Positions 1 through 10,075 of a stretch of DNA of 64,000 nt are shown one piece after another. Every line of letters starts with the position of its first letter. The first letter of the stretch is position 1. The notes beneath the pieces are model-generated. The model made no database searches and was not told the origin of the DNA. It saw nothing but the letters and a program-made list of their open reading frames with translations. The position numbers and the translations under genes were made by a program. The stretch is from Alphaproteobacteria bacterium (GTDB lineage Bacteria > Pseudomonadota > Alphaproteobacteria > Elsterales > Elsteraceae), in contig JAAFIC010000006.1 of assembly GCA_013298565.1 (NCBI GenBank), positions 1 to 64,000 on the forward strand, given 5' to 3'.

Positions 1-867
1 GAGCACGAGATCGGGCAGTTTTGGCAAGCGACCCTCGATCACGGTTACTTTCGTGCCGACATCAATCAGCTTGAACACGGCCTCAATGTCCTTCGGCAGC
101 ATACGGAAACAACCGGAGGAAGCGGCACGACCAATTGACTGCGGCTCGTTGGTGCCGTGGATGCGGTAATAGGTCCAGCCTAAATCGAGCGCATACAGCC
201 CCATCGGGTTGCGCGGGCCGGGCGGGACGGAAACGGGGAGTTTCGGGTCGCGTCGGCGCATTTCCGGCGTTGGCACCCAGGTGGGGTTGCGGCGTTTTCG
301 CAGCACTTCCGTTGTGCCGATGGGAATGAGATCGCGCGACCGGCCCACGGCGATGGGAAAACTGCGGCTGCTGCCATCGGCGAGCAAAACGCGCAGCTTA
401 CGATCCGCCACCGAAATCAGAATAGCCTCCCCCGGCGCGCTCGGCTCCGGCAGCGCTTTGGGGGCCAGGGCTACGGCGGGTTCCGGCTTCGGCTGAGGGG
501 GTTTCGAGGGGGTGGGTTTCGGAATAGCGGCAACGATAGACGGTTTTTCGGGCGTCGGCGGTTCGGCGCGCGGCTGAACTGGTTCCGGCGCGGGCATGGG
601 GGTTGGGAGAACTCGGCTTGGCGACGGGCCAAACTCCAGGGGAATCACGACGGGCGGCAGGGCGGCTAAGGCGAATGGAAACAGCGATTCGCCCTCCGGC
701 AGCGGTAGTGCTGGGATGGCCAAGTCGGGCAGGGTTGAAACCGAAAGCGGTGGGGGTGCGCCAAGCAAGCCTTCGCGGTCGGCAACAATAAAGCCAAGGC
801 TGGCCGCGCTCACCGTTATGGCCAGCGCCCACAATCCCCCTACGATAAGATTTAATCCTCCGCTCAT
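1..867 (-). CDS. L,D-transpeptidase (YkuD family), 3' end outside window
   Basis: Predicted periplasmic L,D-transpeptidase that cross-links peptidoglycan or attaches proteins to it. The reading frame is open from ATG at 867 to the window edge (289 codons, no stop), so the C-terminus is missing. Residues about 5-27 form a hydrophobic membrane anchor or signal. A long Pro/Ala/Glu-rich linker follows to about residue 140, and the YkuD domain comes last. Its active site is clear: HGTN at about 237-240 and SSGCFRM, with the catalytic Cys at about 253. The Pro-rich linker suits an anchored enzyme reaching into the wall. Its substrate preference cannot be read from the sequence. Family assignment is firm. 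Confidence 0.9.
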   Translation of the reverse strand, partial: MSGGLNLIVGGLWALAITVSAASLGFIVADREGLLGAPPPLSVSTLPDLAIPALPLPEGESLFPFALAALPPVVIPLEFGPSPSRVLPTPMPAPEPVQPRAEPPTPEKPSIVAAIPKPTPSKPPQPKPEPAVALAPKALPEPSAPGEAILISVADRKLRVLLADGSSRSFPIAVGRSRDLIPIGTTEVLRKRRNPTWVPTPEMRRRDPKLPVSVPPGPRNPMGLYALDLGWTYYRIHGTNEPQSIGRAASSGCFRMLPKDIEAVFKLIDVGTKVTVIEGRLPKLPDLVL

Positions 868-1102
868 AGGATGAACCCTAGCAAGGGTCGCGGCGTTTTT
901 CTATCCCACGGCCCGGTATTATTCGCGTCATACGGGATAAGAAGGCCGTTACCCGGAAAGGCTGCCGTGTGGGCCAAACCCCCTTGCCAGGGGGGTGGGA
1001 TTGCGGCAGGATTTTTGTGTTGCGCCGCACAAGCGGGCATGAATTTAAGCCGGACGGTACATGCCAAGATCGTGAGCCGGTACACGCGGGAGGGTAACAA
1101 AA

Positions 1103-1357
1103 ATGAACAAGGCGCTCGAAGAACTCTACACCAAAGCGTCAGAAGTATATGAGAAGCATCAGGACCAGGAACTCTATGATTATCTGATGACTCTGGCGCG
1201 TCATTTGGAAAATGCCGATATGATGAAGCATCAGCTCGGTTATTTGCTGATGCACGCGCGCTCCACTGTTGCAGCCCCGGTTCGCACGGTTCATTTTCAA
1301 GAAGCCCTGACCCGCGCGGCGCGGTTTCTGGAAAAAATTGAACGGGATGATGCGTAA
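1103..1357 (+). CDS. small hypothetical protein, 84 aa
   Basis: I do not recognise this family. The ATG at 1103 is preceded by GGGAGGG about ten bases upstream, a good ribosome binding site. The product is soluble and predicted mostly helical, rich in Leu, His, Glu and Lys, with no signal peptide, membrane segment or cysteine. It stands alone between the divergent L,D-transpeptidase gene and an MFS gene. Codon use resembles its neighbours, so it is probably real, but no function can be assigned. Confidence 0.65.
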   Translation: MNKALEELYTKASEVYEKHQDQELYDYLMTLARHLENADMMKHQLGYLLMHARSTVAAPVRTVHFQEALTRAARFLEKIERDDA

Positions 1358-1410
1358 CCAGTTGGTTTCAGGCTAAGGGGCCGCGCCCGCCCGCGCGCCT
1401 CCCAGCTAGT

Positions 1411-2589
1411 ATGACCGCCCCCACCCTGTCCCCCTCAGCTTTTCGGCAGGCATTGCCCGGCACGGCGGCGTTGATCGTCGGCCACGGCATTGGGCGATTT
1501 GCGTTTGCGCCGCTTATTCCCGCGCTGGTCGCTGCCGGTTTATTCACCGGGCCGCAGGCGGTGTGGTTGAGCGCGGCGAACCTTATCGGCTATTTCATTG
1601 GCGCATTGATGGCGCTGCGGTTGGCGGATCGTTTTGGCGTTAGGTTTGTGGTGCGCGCCTCGGTCGGTGCGGTGGTGCTGGCGACGCTTGCGGGCATTCC
1701 GGGCTGGGGACTTGAGTGGCTCGCGCCGTGGCGGCTGCTGACTGGAGTTTCCGGGGCGCTGATTCTTATTCTCGCGCCGCCCGCTTTGCTTAGTCAGGTG
1801 CCGACCCCTCGGCGCGGCACGATTGGCGGACTGGTGTTCTGCGGTATCGGGGTTGGGATTATCTGCGCCGGAACCCTAGTGCCGTGGCTGGCGCGGATTG
1901 ATATTGTCACGGCGTGGCTGGGCCTAACAGTTCTAGCACTGTTGCTGTGGATTCCGGCGTGGCACGGTTGGCCGAAGACGCCGCAGGGGATAGCGCCGCC
2001 AAGCGGGCCGGGGCCGCGCTGGACACTGCCGTTGATCGGCCTCGCGGCGGCCTACGCTGGGGACGCGATGGGCTTTATTCCCCACACAGTCTTTTGGGTC
2101 GATTACATCGCGCGCGGCCTGGGGCATGGCGTTTCAGTCGGTGGGTATTTTTGGGTGCTGTTCGGCGTTGGCGCGGCGTTGGGCGTGCTGTTGCTCGGAC
2201 GTTTGGCCGATAAGATTGGCTTCGGCGCGGCCTTAACGCTGATGCTACTCGCAAAAGCCCTGGCGGTGGCGCTGCCGCTCGTGTCGTCCTCCATCCCCGC
2301 GCTCGTGATGTCCAGCCTCATCGTTGGGGCTGCAACCCCCGGTGCCGCCATGCTCACGTCCGGCGTTGCCCTAGAATTGGTGGGGGTAGAGGCGCATCGG
2401 GCGGCATGGCGAAAGCTCACGTTGATTTTTTCGGCCTTTCAAGCGCTTGCCGGCCAAGGTTTCGCGTTTTTATTCGCGGCAACCCAGACGTATGATCTGA
2501 TTTTTGCGCTGGGCGCGGGATTGCTGGCACTGTCGAGTGGTGCCGCTGCTCTGGCGTGGCGCGGTCAGCGGCTTCATAAGAAAAACTAG
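1411..2589 (+). CDS. MFS transporter, YbfB/YjiJ type
   Basis: A 392-residue inner-membrane protein with about twelve hydrophobic segments, the usual length for this family. The opening region (GHGIGRFAFAPLIPAL, about 25-40) and the following AANLIGYFIGAL are typical of the YbfB/YjiJ subfamily of the major facilitator superfamily. A basic cytoplasmic loop after the second segment (LADRFGVRF) matches the MFS loop 2-3 motif. The substrate is unknown. It starts with ATG but the upstream ribosome binding site is weak. The gene appears monocistronic, with a short gap before acnA. Confidence 0.85.
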   Translation: MTAPTLSPSAFRQALPGTAALIVGHGIGRFAFAPLIPALVAAGLFTGPQAVWLSAANLIGYFIGALMALRLADRFGVRFVVRASVGAVVLATLAGIPGWGLEWLAPWRLLTGVSGALILILAPPALLSQVPTPRRGTIGGLVFCGIGVGIICAGTLVPWLARIDIVTAWLGLTVLALLLWIPAWHGWPKTPQGIAPPSGPGPRWTLPLIGLAAAYAGDAMGFIPHTVFWVDYIARGLGHGVSVGGYFWVLFGVGAALGVLLLGRLADKIGFGAALTLMLLAKALAVALPLVSSSIPALVMSSLIVGAATPGAAMLTSGVALELVGVEAHRAAWRKLTLIFSAFQALAGQGFAFLFAATQTYDLIFALGAGLLALSSGAAALAWRGQRLHKKN

Positions 2590-2697
2590 GGAAATTCCCC
2601 AGTTCTTCCGTCTTGTTCTGTCATCAATCCGGCGTACACTCGTGTTTCGGAAGGGTTGGGTTCGTCTGAACCCCCGCAACTAATACGGAGAAATCCC

Positions 2698-5370
2698 GTG
2701 ACCGTCGGAATCGACACGCTCAAAACCCGTCGCACACTCACTGTAGACGGCGTTTCTTATGATTATTTCAGCCTCGCCGCCCTGGTAGAAGCTGGGCACA
2801 CGCAGGTGACGCGCTTGCCGATGTCGCTGAAAGTGCTGCTGGAAAATCTGCTGCGCTATCAAGATGAGCGCACGGTTTCGGTTGCCGACGTAAAGTCGCT
2901 GGCCGATTGGCAGCCGTCCGGCGAGGAAAAAGAAATCGCCTACCGCCCCGCCCGCGTGCTGATGCAAGATTTCACGGGCGTTCCTGCCGTGGTCGATTTG
3001 GCGGCGATGCGCGACGCGATGGTGGCCCTCGGCGGCGATCCGCAAAAGATCAACCCGCTCTCCCCGGTCGATCTAGTGATTGATCACTCGGTGATGGTCG
3101 ATCATTTTGGCACCGCGCAATCGTTCGACGATAACGTGACGCTGGAGTTCGAGCGTAATCACGAACGCTACGCCTTCCTGCGCTGGGGCCAATCGGCCTT
3201 TAACAACTTCCGCGTCGTGCCGCCCGGCACCGGCATTTGCCATCAGGTGAACGTCGAATATCTCGCGCAAGTGGTGTGGACGAATACCGAAGACGGCAAA
3301 ACCGTCGCCTACCCTGACACCTGCGTCGGCACTGATTCGCACACGACGATGGTCAACGGCTTGGCCGTGCTCGGCTGGGGCGTCGGCGGGATCGAGGCGG
3401 AAGCGGCGATGCTCGGCCAGCCGGTCTCGATGCTGGTCCCCGATGTCGTTGGCTTCAAACTCATCGGCAAGCTACCGGAAGGCGCAACCGCGACCGATTT
3501 GGTGCTGACCGTCACCCAGATGCTGCGGAAGCTCGGCGTGGTTGGCAAGTTCGTGGAATTCTACGGATCGGGCCTCGATACTCTGTCGCTGGCCGATCGT
3601 GCCACGATTGCGAACATGGCCCCGGAATATGGTGCCACCTGTGGCTTCTTCCCCATTGATGCCGAAACCATTCGCTACCTCAGCTTCACGGGCCGCGACC
3701 CTGCCCGCGTGAAGCTGGTGGAAGCCTATGCCAAGGCGCAAGGGCTGTGGCGCGATGCCGGCACGCCGGACCCCGTGTTCACGAATACGCTGGAGCTTGA
3801 TCTTGCCGCCGTGCTGCCCTCGATGGCCGGCCCGAAGCGCCCGCAAGATCGGGTTATGTTGAGCGATGCGGACGTGAGCTTCAGCAAGACCCTTGCCGAT
3901 GCGGGCGTTGCCGCGCCGCGCAAAGTGGCCGTGGAAGGCGCCAACTACGACCTCACCGATGGCGATGTGGTGATTACCGCCATTACGTCTTGCACCAATA
4001 CCTCCAACCCAAGCGTGATGATTGCGGCAGGCTTGCTGGCGAAGAAGGCGATTGAGCTGGGGCTGGAGCGCAAGCCTTGGGTGAAATCCTCCCTCGCCCC
4101 CGGCTCCCAAGTCGTGACCGACTATCTCAATAAGGCGGGGCTAACGCCGTATCTGGATCAGCTTGGCTTCAATCTGGTTGGTTATGGCTGCACCACCTGT
4201 ATCGGCAACTCCGGCCCGCTGGCCGATCCGATTGCGGCAGCGGTGGAAAAGGGCGATCTTACCGTCGCGGCTGTGCTGTCGGGCAACCGCAACTTTGAAG
4301 GCCGCATCAGCCCGCATGTAAAGGCGAACTACCTCGCCTCGCCGCCGTTGGTTGTTGCCTATGCCTTAGCCGGTACGATGACGCTGAACGTGGCAACCGA
4401 TTCCCTTGGTACGGGCAAGGATGGCCAGCCTGTGTATCTCAAGGATATTTGGCCGTCGAACGCCGAAATTCAAACGGCGCTGGAGGCCAGCCTAACCTCG
4501 GACATGTTCAAAGCCCGCTACGGCAATGTGTTCCACGGGCCGGACGCGTGGCGCGCGATCGAGACCACCACGGGCGAAACCTATGTTTGGGATAGCGGCA
4601 GCACCTATGTGCAGAACCCGCCCTATTTCGTTGGCATGGCCAAGGAGCCTAGCGCGGTTTCGGACATTCATAAGGCGCGTCCGCTGGCGCTGTTGGGCGA
4701 TTCGATCACGACCGATCATATCTCCCCGGCAGGCTCGATTAAGCAAGACAGCCCTGGCGGTGCGTATCTGCTGGCACACCAAGTTCGCCCGCTGGACTTC
4801 AACAGCTACGGCGCGCGCCGGGGCAATCACGAAATCATGATGCGCGGCACTTTCGCCAATATCCGCCTGAAGAACGAAATGGCCCCCGGCACCAGCGGCG
4901 GCGTAACCGTTTTCCAGCCGACGGGCGAAGCCATGTTCATCTACGACGCGGCGCAGAAGTATAAGGCCGAAGGCACGCCGCTGGTGATCGTTGCGGGCAA
5001 GGAATATGGCACGGGTTCTAGCCGCGACTGGGCGGCGAAAGGCACGCTGTTGTTGGGCGTGAAAGCCGTGATTGCCGAGAGCTTCGAGCGTATTCACCGC
5101 TCCAACCTGGTTGGCATGGGCATTCTGCCGCTCCAGTTTAAGGACGGCATGACCCGGCAAACCCTGGGCCTCGATGGCACCGAAACCTTCGACATTACGG
5201 GCGTCGAAGCGGGCCTAAAGCCGCGCCAAGACCTAACCCTCACCCTCACCCGCGCCAATGGCACGGTGGAAGTGATCCAGGTACTCAGCCGTATTGATAC
5301 GCTCGATGAGGTCGAATACTACCGCCACGGCGGGATTCTGCCCTATGTGCTGCGGAGTTTGGCGTCGTAG
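2698..5370 (+). CDS. acnA: aconitate hydratase A
   Basis: Cytoplasmic [4Fe-4S] enzyme that interconverts citrate and isocitrate in the TCA cycle. The GTG at 2698 is chosen because ACGGAG lies just upstream and the protein then begins [11 protein letters not shown], the usual AcnA start; an in-frame TTG at 2656 would add 14 unlikely residues. The product is 890 aa, normal for the AcnA/IRP family. Iron-sulfur ligands are visible in TSCTNTSNP and [10 protein letters not shown]. The swivelling C-terminal domain contains [13 protein letters not shown] and [17 protein letters not shown] strong hairpin with a T-run follows, so it is probably transcribed alone. Confidence 0.97.
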   Translation: MTVGIDTLKTRRTLTVDGVSYDYFSLAALVEAGHTQVTRLPMSLKVLLENLLRYQDERTVSVADVKSLADWQPSGEEKEIAYRPARVLMQDFTGVPAVVDLAAMRDAMVALGGDPQKINPLSPVDLVIDHSVMVDHFGTAQSFDDNVTLEFERNHERYAFLRWGQSAFNNFRVVPPGTGICHQVNVEYLAQVVWTNTEDGKTVAYPDTCVGTDSHTTMVNGLAVLGWGVGGIEAEAAMLGQPVSMLVPDVVGFKLIGKLPEGATATDLVLTVTQMLRKLGVVGKFVEFYGSGLDTLSLADRATIANMAPEYGATCGFFPIDAETIRYLSFTGRDPARVKLVEAYAKAQGLWRDAGTPDPVFTNTLELDLAAVLPSMAGPKRPQDRVMLSDADVSFSKTLADAGVAAPRKVAVEGANYDLTDGDVVITAITSCTNTSNPSVMIAAGLLAKKAIELGLERKPWVKSSLAPGSQVVTDYLNKAGLTPYLDQLGFNLVGYGCTTCIGNSGPLADPIAAAVEKGDLTVAAVLSGNRNFEGRISPHVKANYLASPPLVVAYALAGTMTLNVATDSLGTGKDGQPVYLKDIWPSNAEIQTALEASLTSDMFKARYGNVFHGPDAWRAIETTTGETYVWDSGSTYVQNPPYFVGMAKEPSAVSDIHKARPLALLGDSITTDHISPAGSIKQDSPGGAYLLAHQVRPLDFNSYGARRGNHEIMMRGTFANIRLKNEMAPGTSGGVTVFQPTGEAMFIYDAAQKYKAEGTPLVIVAGKEYGTGSSRDWAAKGTLLLGVKAVIAESFERIHRSNLVGMGILPLQFKDGMTRQTLGLDGTETFDITGVEAGLKPRQDLTLTLTRANGTVEVIQVLSRIDTLDEVEYYRHGGILPYVLRSLAS

Positions 5371-5395
5371 GTAAGCGTTTTAGCGTAAAAAAACT

Positions 5396-5428
5396 GCGGC
5401 CCGCTTGGAAGAGCGGGCTGCTTTTATT
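5396..5428 (+). terminator. rho-independent terminator after acnA
   Basis: GCGGCCCGCT at 5396-5405 pairs with AGCGGGCTGC at 5412-5421 (one G-T pair). TTTTATTT follows directly. It lies 26 bases after the acnA stop and also separates acnA from the convergent mazF. Confidence 0.85.
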
Positions 5429-5444
5429 TAAAAAAATTTTAATT

Positions 5445-5789
5445 TTAAAGACCGAGAAGGGCGGCCATTTTGGCTCTAACCTCGTCTAGTACTTCCTCAG
5501 GAACCGAGCAAAGAAGTTGAAAATCACGCGCGGCGTAATCGATACTCCGAACCTGGTCGGCGAGGATAACGCCCGTGACTAGTAAGCCGGGCGGCAATTC
5601 AACCTCGAACGGATAACCCTTCCGACTCCGCGTGATGGGGCAAACGACCGCCAGCCCCGCTTTTGTGTTATATGCGTCCACTGAAACGACCAACGCGGGC
5701 CGAAAGCCAGCTTGCTCATGTCCGTGTTGAGGGCTAAAATTAATTCTAATAATGTGCCCCGCTTTGGGGGGGATGCTCTGAGTACTCAT
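5445..5789 (-). CDS. mazF: type II toxin, MazF/PemK endoribonuclease family
   Basis: A 114-residue protein of the CcdB/PemK barrel fold, predicted to cleave mRNA at specific short sites when freed from its antitoxin. Family signatures are the early G-IIRINFSPQHGHEQAG segment (about 11-28), RPALVVS (about 30-36) with the conserved Arg, and CPITR (about 50-54) with the conserved Thr. The start overlaps the 3' end of the MazE-like gene by 44 bases, so translation is probably coupled with antitoxin first. The key residues look intact, suggesting an active toxin. The cleavage site cannot be predicted. Confidence 0.93.
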   Translation of the reverse strand: MSTQSIPPKAGHIIRINFSPQHGHEQAGFRPALVVSVDAYNTKAGLAVVCPITRSRKGYPFEVELPPGLLVTGVILADQVRSIDYAARDFQLLCSVPEEVLDEVRAKMAALLGL

Positions 5790-6036
5790 CGCTAATCAAT
5801 TCCTTACCGTAGAGTGGGCCAAAATCGACTTCTGCGTGTTTATTATCGTCGGTAATACCAGCGAGTAAATCTTCAAGTCGGTATTTTTTCTGCTCGAGCA
5901 GAATCCGAACGACGAGCGCTCCATTGTCAACGGTCAAATTAACCGACTGACCCGCGCGCGCCCCCAGTTCAGATGCGTAGGCCGCAGGAATCCGCAGCGC
6001 GATGCTGCCCCCCCACGACGCTAGTTGTCCGATCAT
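5746..6036 (-). CDS. mazE: MazE/AbrB-family antitoxin
   Basis: A 96-residue antitoxin: an N-terminal swapped-hairpin DNA-binding domain (IGQLASWGGSIALRIP, then a beta-rich stretch to about residue 50) and an acidic flexible tail that should wrap the toxin. An ATG at 6111 would give 121 residues, but the family begins at the ATG at 6036, which has ACGGGA upstream; the extra 25 residues are non-homologous and cross the palindromic operator. It sits first in a two-gene unit with mazF. A perfect 7-bp inverted repeat 31 bases upstream is the likely autoregulatory site. Confidence 0.88.
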   Translation of the reverse strand: MIGQLASWGGSIALRIPAAYASELGARAGQSVNLTVDNGALVVRILLEQKKYRLEDLLAGITDDNKHAEVDFGPLYGKELISDEYSEHPPQSGAHY

Positions 6037-6066
6037 GTCATTTTTCCCGTCAATGCAGAAGTCGAT

Positions 6067-6085
6067 AGGATCACAATATGATCCT
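6067..6085 (-). promoter_or_regulatory. candidate MazE(F) autoregulatory operator
   Basis: AGGATCA at 6067-6073 and TGATCCT at 6079-6085 form a perfect inverted repeat with a 5-base spacer, just upstream of the mazE start. AbrB/MazE proteins typically bind dyads at their own promoters. The role is inferred; the dyad itself is directly visible. Confidence 0.5.
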
Positions 6086-6115
6086 GAGCCGTCGGAGTCA
6101 ACATTATTCACGGAG

Positions 6116-6208
6116 TCACTCGGTCTTGCTAATGCCGTGGTGGCGCGCCAACTGTTCCGTCAACTGTTCGACTTCGGGATCTGTTACGAAGAGCGGCATG
6201 TTTGCCAT
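6116..6208 (-). pseudogene. remnant of a VapB (Rv0623-like) antitoxin gene
   Basis: Read from ATG at 6208 (or 6199) the minus strand encodes 30 (or 27) residues, including MPLFVTDPEVEQL and ARHHGISKTE, then TGA at 6118-6116. This resembles the N-terminal half of Rv0623/PSK-type VapB antitoxins, which begin with a DPE..L motif and continue KTEAV(R)..AL. Here the frame stops immediately after KTE, and no VapC follows. It appears to be a degraded toxin-antitoxin locus next to the intact MazEF. The match is from memory of the family, not from a search. Confidence 0.55.
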
Positions 6209-6264
6209 CCTGTGCAGCGAGAGCGATGGTCGCTTAAGTCTAAACTATGGAGTCCCCCCCCGTT

Positions 6265-6723
6265 ATGGTCAAGTTCGCCGCCCTTACGCTCGCCCTGCTG
6301 CTCCCCGGCTTGGCCGTCGCCCAAACCCGCATTGGGGAAGTTTCTACCACCTTCCGCCTCGTCGGCCCGAACGACAAAGTGTTGATCGAACGGTACGACG
6401 ATCCGAAGGTGGACGGCGTTGCCTGTTACGTGTCGCGTGCCGATACGGGCGGTCTGTCGGGCGCGGTTGGGTTAGCGGAAGACCCCAGCCGTTTTTCCAT
6501 CGCCTGCCGGGCGGTTGGCCCTGTGAAAATTCGCGGCGAGATTGATAAGGGCAAGAAGGGGGAGGAAGTGTTTAGCGAGCGCACGTCCTTCATCTTCAAA
6601 TCAATGCGCGTCTCCCGGTTTTTCGATACGCAAAAGCAAGTGCTGGTCTATCTGGTTTGGTCCACCAAGCTGATCGACGGCTCGTCCTATAACGCTGTCT
6701 CGGTTGTCCCGCTTCAGAACTAA
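6265..6723 (+). CDS. creA: CreA family periplasmic protein
   Basis: A conserved protein of unknown biochemical role, named after the E. coli gene upstream of creBCD. It begins with a signal peptide ending around AVA-QT. The mature part contains IGEVSTTFRLVGPNDK, DDPKVDGVACYVSRA, GLAEDPSRFSIACR and FKSMRVSRFFD, all matching CreA closely, including the two cysteines that may pair. ATG at 6265 is preferred over 6247 because a GGAG lies 12 bases before it and the signal peptide begins there; both are possible. No creBCD genes are nearby. Confidence 0.88.
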   Translation: MVKFAALTLALLLPGLAVAQTRIGEVSTTFRLVGPNDKVLIERYDDPKVDGVACYVSRADTGGLSGAVGLAEDPSRFSIACRAVGPVKIRGEIDKGKKGEEVFSERTSFIFKSMRVSRFFDTQKQVLVYLVWSTKLIDGSSYNAVSVVPLQN

Positions 6724-6830
6724 TTAAAGCGTTGATCGTGACCGATCACCGTAGCCCTCAGACGGCGGGCGGGTTTCTCCTAAACCCTTGCCTTCCGCGA
6801 CATAAGTCGCGCGGCGCAGTCGCGCCGTAG

Positions 6831-6863
6831 CAAGTCTTGATGCGCCTTGCGCATCGAGACTTG
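6831..6863 (-). terminator. hairpin after the hybrid kinase gene
   Basis: CAAGTCTTGATGCGC (6831-6845) is matched by GCGCATCGAGACTTG (6849-6863) with one G-T position and a 3-base loop. It lies just beyond the stop of the minus-strand kinase gene. There is no strong T-run, so it may stabilise the mRNA end as much as terminate. Confidence 0.5.
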
Positions 6864-6866
6864 ACG

Positions 6867-9266
6867 CTAACCCGATAGTGCCGCGCTAGCAGCCGCGAGC
6901 AGCAGAGGCAAATCTTCCTCGGCCTCTTGCGCGAGGCGCGTTATGTCCTGAAGTGCGCCTGCCCTATTGCCTGCAAGGGCGGCGATGGCAAGGCGGCGCG
7001 ACAAATCGTGCAGCCGGGTCAGGGCGAAATTACCGAAGAGGGAGATAAGCTGGTGGGCGGGGGCATGAAGTTCTGTCGCATCCGGCCCGTCTTTCAAGCG
7101 CTCCAAATCGGCCAGCCGATCAGCCACGGCGACGATGACGCTCTCGATCAAATCAGTCAGCCCCTCGCGGCCCACGGTATCGACCAATGCGTTAAAGCGG
7201 GTTTGATCGAAGCGGTCCTGCTCAGACTGCGTGACAGCATCCGGTGGAACATTGGCGGCTTTTGGCGGCGTCTCGGCCCAGCGTTGCAGGGTTTTCAGCA
7301 GCTTGTCGCGGTCGATGGGTTTGGCCAGCGTATCGTTCATGCCTGCCGCAAGGTGAGTACGGCACGACTCGTCCAGCGCATCGGCGGTCAGCGCGATAAT
7401 GGGGATGCGCGCCCACGGTTGTTGGCTTGACCGAATGAGCCGAGTGGCTTGCAACCCATCCATCTCCGGCATGTGAATATCCATCAACACCAGATCGAAC
7501 TTATGCTCGGCGAGCGCCTCTACCGCCTCCCGGCCCGAGGCAACGCAGAACACCGCGTGCCCGGCTTTTCGCAGTAGGGCGATCACGACGCGCTGATTGA
7601 TCTCATTATCTTCCGCCAGCAAAATCGTGAGCGGGCGGTTAAGGTCGGGGCTGGCAGGGGGTTGGGCTGCGCGTTCGGCAAGGCTCGCCAGCGCCGCCTC
7701 GGTCAAGCGCGGTAGCGGTAGGGCTACAGTGAAAACACTGCCCTCGCCGGGGGCGCTCGCGAGGCTCACATAGCCGCCCATCAGTTGCGCCAACTCGCGC
7801 GTGATCGCAAGGCCAAGGCCCGTGCCGCCAAAACGCCGCGTAATTGATTGGTCGGACTGCGTGAAACGATCAAAAATCAGCGTCTGTTGTTCCAAGGGAA
7901 TGCCGATGCCGGTATCGCGCACTTCCAGCACTAACCGGACGGTATCCGGCGGGCTGTCGGCCTCGGTCAGCGCCTCTGTATAGCCGCAGAGCGTGATTGC
8001 TCCCGCTGGGGTGAATTTAACCGCATTGCCAACGAGGTTGGTCAGAATCTGGCGCAGTCGCGTGGGGTCGCCTTGATAGAAAGCCTCTAACGACGCATCG
8101 GTTTGCAGTCGGAAGGCAACGCCGCGTTCGGCGACGCGGGGCGCGAAAAGGGCGACGATGGACCGCAAGAGTTCGCTGGGCCGGAACGCCACCGCTTCCA
8201 GCGTGACCCGCCCGGCTTCGAGCTTGGTTATATCGAGCACGTCATCAATGATTCCCAACAAGGCGGTGGCCGATTGATGGGCGGTTTCGGCGTACTCCAC
8301 CGCTTCGGTCGGCAGCGCCACTGTACGAAGCAGTTCGAGCATCCCCAACACCCCGTTCATCGGCGTGCGGATTTCGTGGCTCATGGTGGCAAGAAACGCC
8401 GATTTGGCGGCGCTTGCGGCCTCGGCGGTCTGCCGGGCGAAGCCGAGTTCGTGAACCAACCGATCCAGGTCGGCATTGCTTTTTTCAAGGGCTTTGGCCG
8501 TGCTAATGTCGAGCCATAAGGTTTGCAGCGATCCATCGAACAGCACCCGTTCGCGCAACTCCACCCAGCCGCCATCGGCTTTTCGCAAGTGCAGCGGGCG
8601 GGCAAGGGGCGTGCGAATGGGAAAGGGCCTGTTCAGCAGCCGGGCAATGGCTTCGGCCTCGTGAGTGGCCAGCGTGGTTTCCGCATAGGCCCGCAGATGA
8701 TCGAAATAGATTGTGCCAGGGTGAAATAAATCGACCGCGCGCGGGAAAATATCACCCATCACGCGGTTAGCCTTCTCGAATCTTCCCTGGGCATCGAACA
8801 GCACAACCCCTCGGTCGGTGCCTTCCATGAACAGATCGGTGTTCGATTTACTGTGCAGGCGCGTTACATCCTGCCAAGTTTTAAGGCAGGAGCCATCGGT
8901 GAACCAATAAATACGGCTATTCAACCATCGGCCATTGCGCTTTTGGAAGAGCGATGAGTCCCGCATACTCCGATGTCGCTCGATCCCGGCGGCAACGGTT
9001 TCTTCAAACAGTTTGGGGTCGGTAATCTCGGTATTATTCCGAAAATAATTCCGCTGGTTTTCGATGTAAGACCAGCCCCGGCGCAATAGCCCGTCATGTT
9101 CGGGAAAAAACGCCTCATAACAACGGTTCCAGCCGATAATATGCTCGCCAACATCAATCAGGCAGGCGGCAGTGTCCATTGAATCCAGCAGTGCCCCAAC
9201 GAAGGGAATATCGCTGTCTTCCTGCGCGACGAACAGGGTAGGCGAGGGCGAAAAAGCAGCGGACAT
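6867..9266 (-). CDS. hybrid sensor histidine kinase (PAS-HisKA-HATPase-REC-HPt)
   Basis: A 799-residue soluble hybrid kinase with a full internal phosphorelay. Two PAS-like regions occupy about 20-140 and 145-260. The HisKA H-box [11 protein letters not shown] has its His at about 297. ATP-binding boxes are [10 protein letters not shown] (about 410), DTGIGI (about 451) and GGTGLGL (about 480). The receiver domain (about 547-665) has [14 protein letters not shown] with the phospho-acceptor Asp at about 596. A C-terminal HPt domain has its likely His at about 738 in [13 protein letters not shown]. No transmembrane segment is visible, so it senses a cytoplasmic cue. No partner response regulator is adjacent, so it is an orphan whose output is unknown. 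Confidence 0.93.
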   Translation of the reverse strand: MSAAFSPSPTLFVAQEDSDIPFVGALLDSMDTAACLIDVGEHIIGWNRCYEAFFPEHDGLLRRGWSYIENQRNYFRNNTEITDPKLFEETVAAGIERHRSMRDSSLFQKRNGRWLNSRIYWFTDGSCLKTWQDVTRLHSKSNTDLFMEGTDRGVVLFDAQGRFEKANRVMGDIFPRAVDLFHPGTIYFDHLRAYAETTLATHEAEAIARLLNRPFPIRTPLARPLHLRKADGGWVELRERVLFDGSLQTLWLDISTAKALEKSNADLDRLVHELGFARQTAEAASAAKSAFLATMSHEIRTPMNGVLGMLELLRTVALPTEAVEYAETAHQSATALLGIIDDVLDITKLEAGRVTLEAVAFRPSELLRSIVALFAPRVAERGVAFRLQTDASLEAFYQGDPTRLRQILTNLVGNAVKFTPAGAITLCGYTEALTEADSPPDTVRLVLEVRDTGIGIPLEQQTLIFDRFTQSDQSITRRFGGTGLGLAITRELAQLMGGYVSLASAPGEGSVFTVALPLPRLTEAALASLAERAAQPPASPDLNRPLTILLAEDNEINQRVVIALLRKAGHAVFCVASGREAVEALAEHKFDLVLMDIHMPEMDGLQATRLIRSSQQPWARIPIIALTADALDESCRTHLAAGMNDTLAKPIDRDKLLKTLQRWAETPPKAANVPPDAVTQSEQDRFDQTRFNALVDTVGREGLTDLIESVIVAVADRLADLERLKDGPDATELHAPAHQLISLFGNFALTRLHDLSRRLAIAALAGNRAGALQDITRLAQEAEEDLPLLLAAASAALSG

Positions 9267-9442
9267 GGTGTCTCGAACCGGGGGAATAAGGATTAAACTC
9301 TACACTAAATCGCCTGAAAACAGGGCAGAGAAATTCGCCTGCGGCGATTCTGCCAAGCCGAGCCTACCGTTACGGACGATGACTGCAACTTCATGTTAAA
9401 CTCCCTCATGTTAAAATGGTTCAAATCTTAGCGGAGCCTCCA

Positions 9443-10075
9443 ATGCCCCTCGTGATCGATCCCTGGTCCTTGCCTGATCCCGCGCAAGATTTGCCTGTCG
9501 AAGCCCCTGCCGAAGCCCCTGCCGAAGCCGGTGCTGCGCGTACGGCCATTTTCGGTGGCGGTTGTTTTTGGTGTACCGAGGCGGTTTATGCCGCCGTCGC
9601 GGGCGTTCTCGAAATTCGTCCGGGTTATGCCGGGGATAGTGCGATCACGGCAGATTATCGCACGGTCTGCACGGGCCGCACCAATCACGCCGAGGTGATC
9701 GAGATTACCTATGATCCGGCGCAAGTAACCTATGGGCAGTTGTTGAAACTCTTTTTCGGCGTTGCTCACGATCCCACGCAAAAAGATCGGCAAGGGGCCG
9801 ATGTGGGGCGGCAGTATCGCTCCGTTATCTTCTACACACGCCCGGAAGAGCAGGCGGTGGCGCGCGCTTACATCCGGCAGTTAGACGAGGCAAAACTCTA
9901 CTCCGGCCCGATTATGACCACGCTGGAGCCGCTTACTGCCTTCTATGTTGCCGAACCGGAGCATCACGCCTATGCAGCGCGTAACCCCAGCAACCCCTAT
10001 ATCGCAGGCGTGTCGGCCCCGAAGGTGAAGAAACTCAAGCAGTATTTCTCCCATTGGCTAAAGAGAGGCGCTTAG
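9443..10075 (+). CDS. msrA: peptide-methionine (S)-S-oxide reductase
   Basis: Reduces the S-form of methionine sulfoxide in proteins and free methionine. The active-site GGGCFWCTEAV is near residue 44, followed by conserved RPGYAGD, NHAEVIEITYDP, HDPTQKDRQGADVG.QYRS and the EHH.Y region. The ATG at 9443 is chosen over 9416 because GGAG precedes it. The N-terminus carries a short Pro-Ala-Glu repeat (PAEAPAEA) and no signal peptide, so it is cytoplasmic. The stop codon overlaps the first base pairs of a perfect 16-bp hairpin that probably terminates transcription. Confidence 0.95.
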   Translation: MPLVIDPWSLPDPAQDLPVEAPAEAPAEAGAARTAIFGGGCFWCTEAVYAAVAGVLEIRPGYAGDSAITADYRTVCTGRTNHAEVIEITYDPAQVTYGQLLKLFFGVAHDPTQKDRQGADVGRQYRSVIFYTRPEEQAVARAYIRQLDEAKLYSGPIMTTLEPLTAFYVAEPEHHAYAARNPSNPYIAGVSAPKVKKLKQYFSHWLKRGA

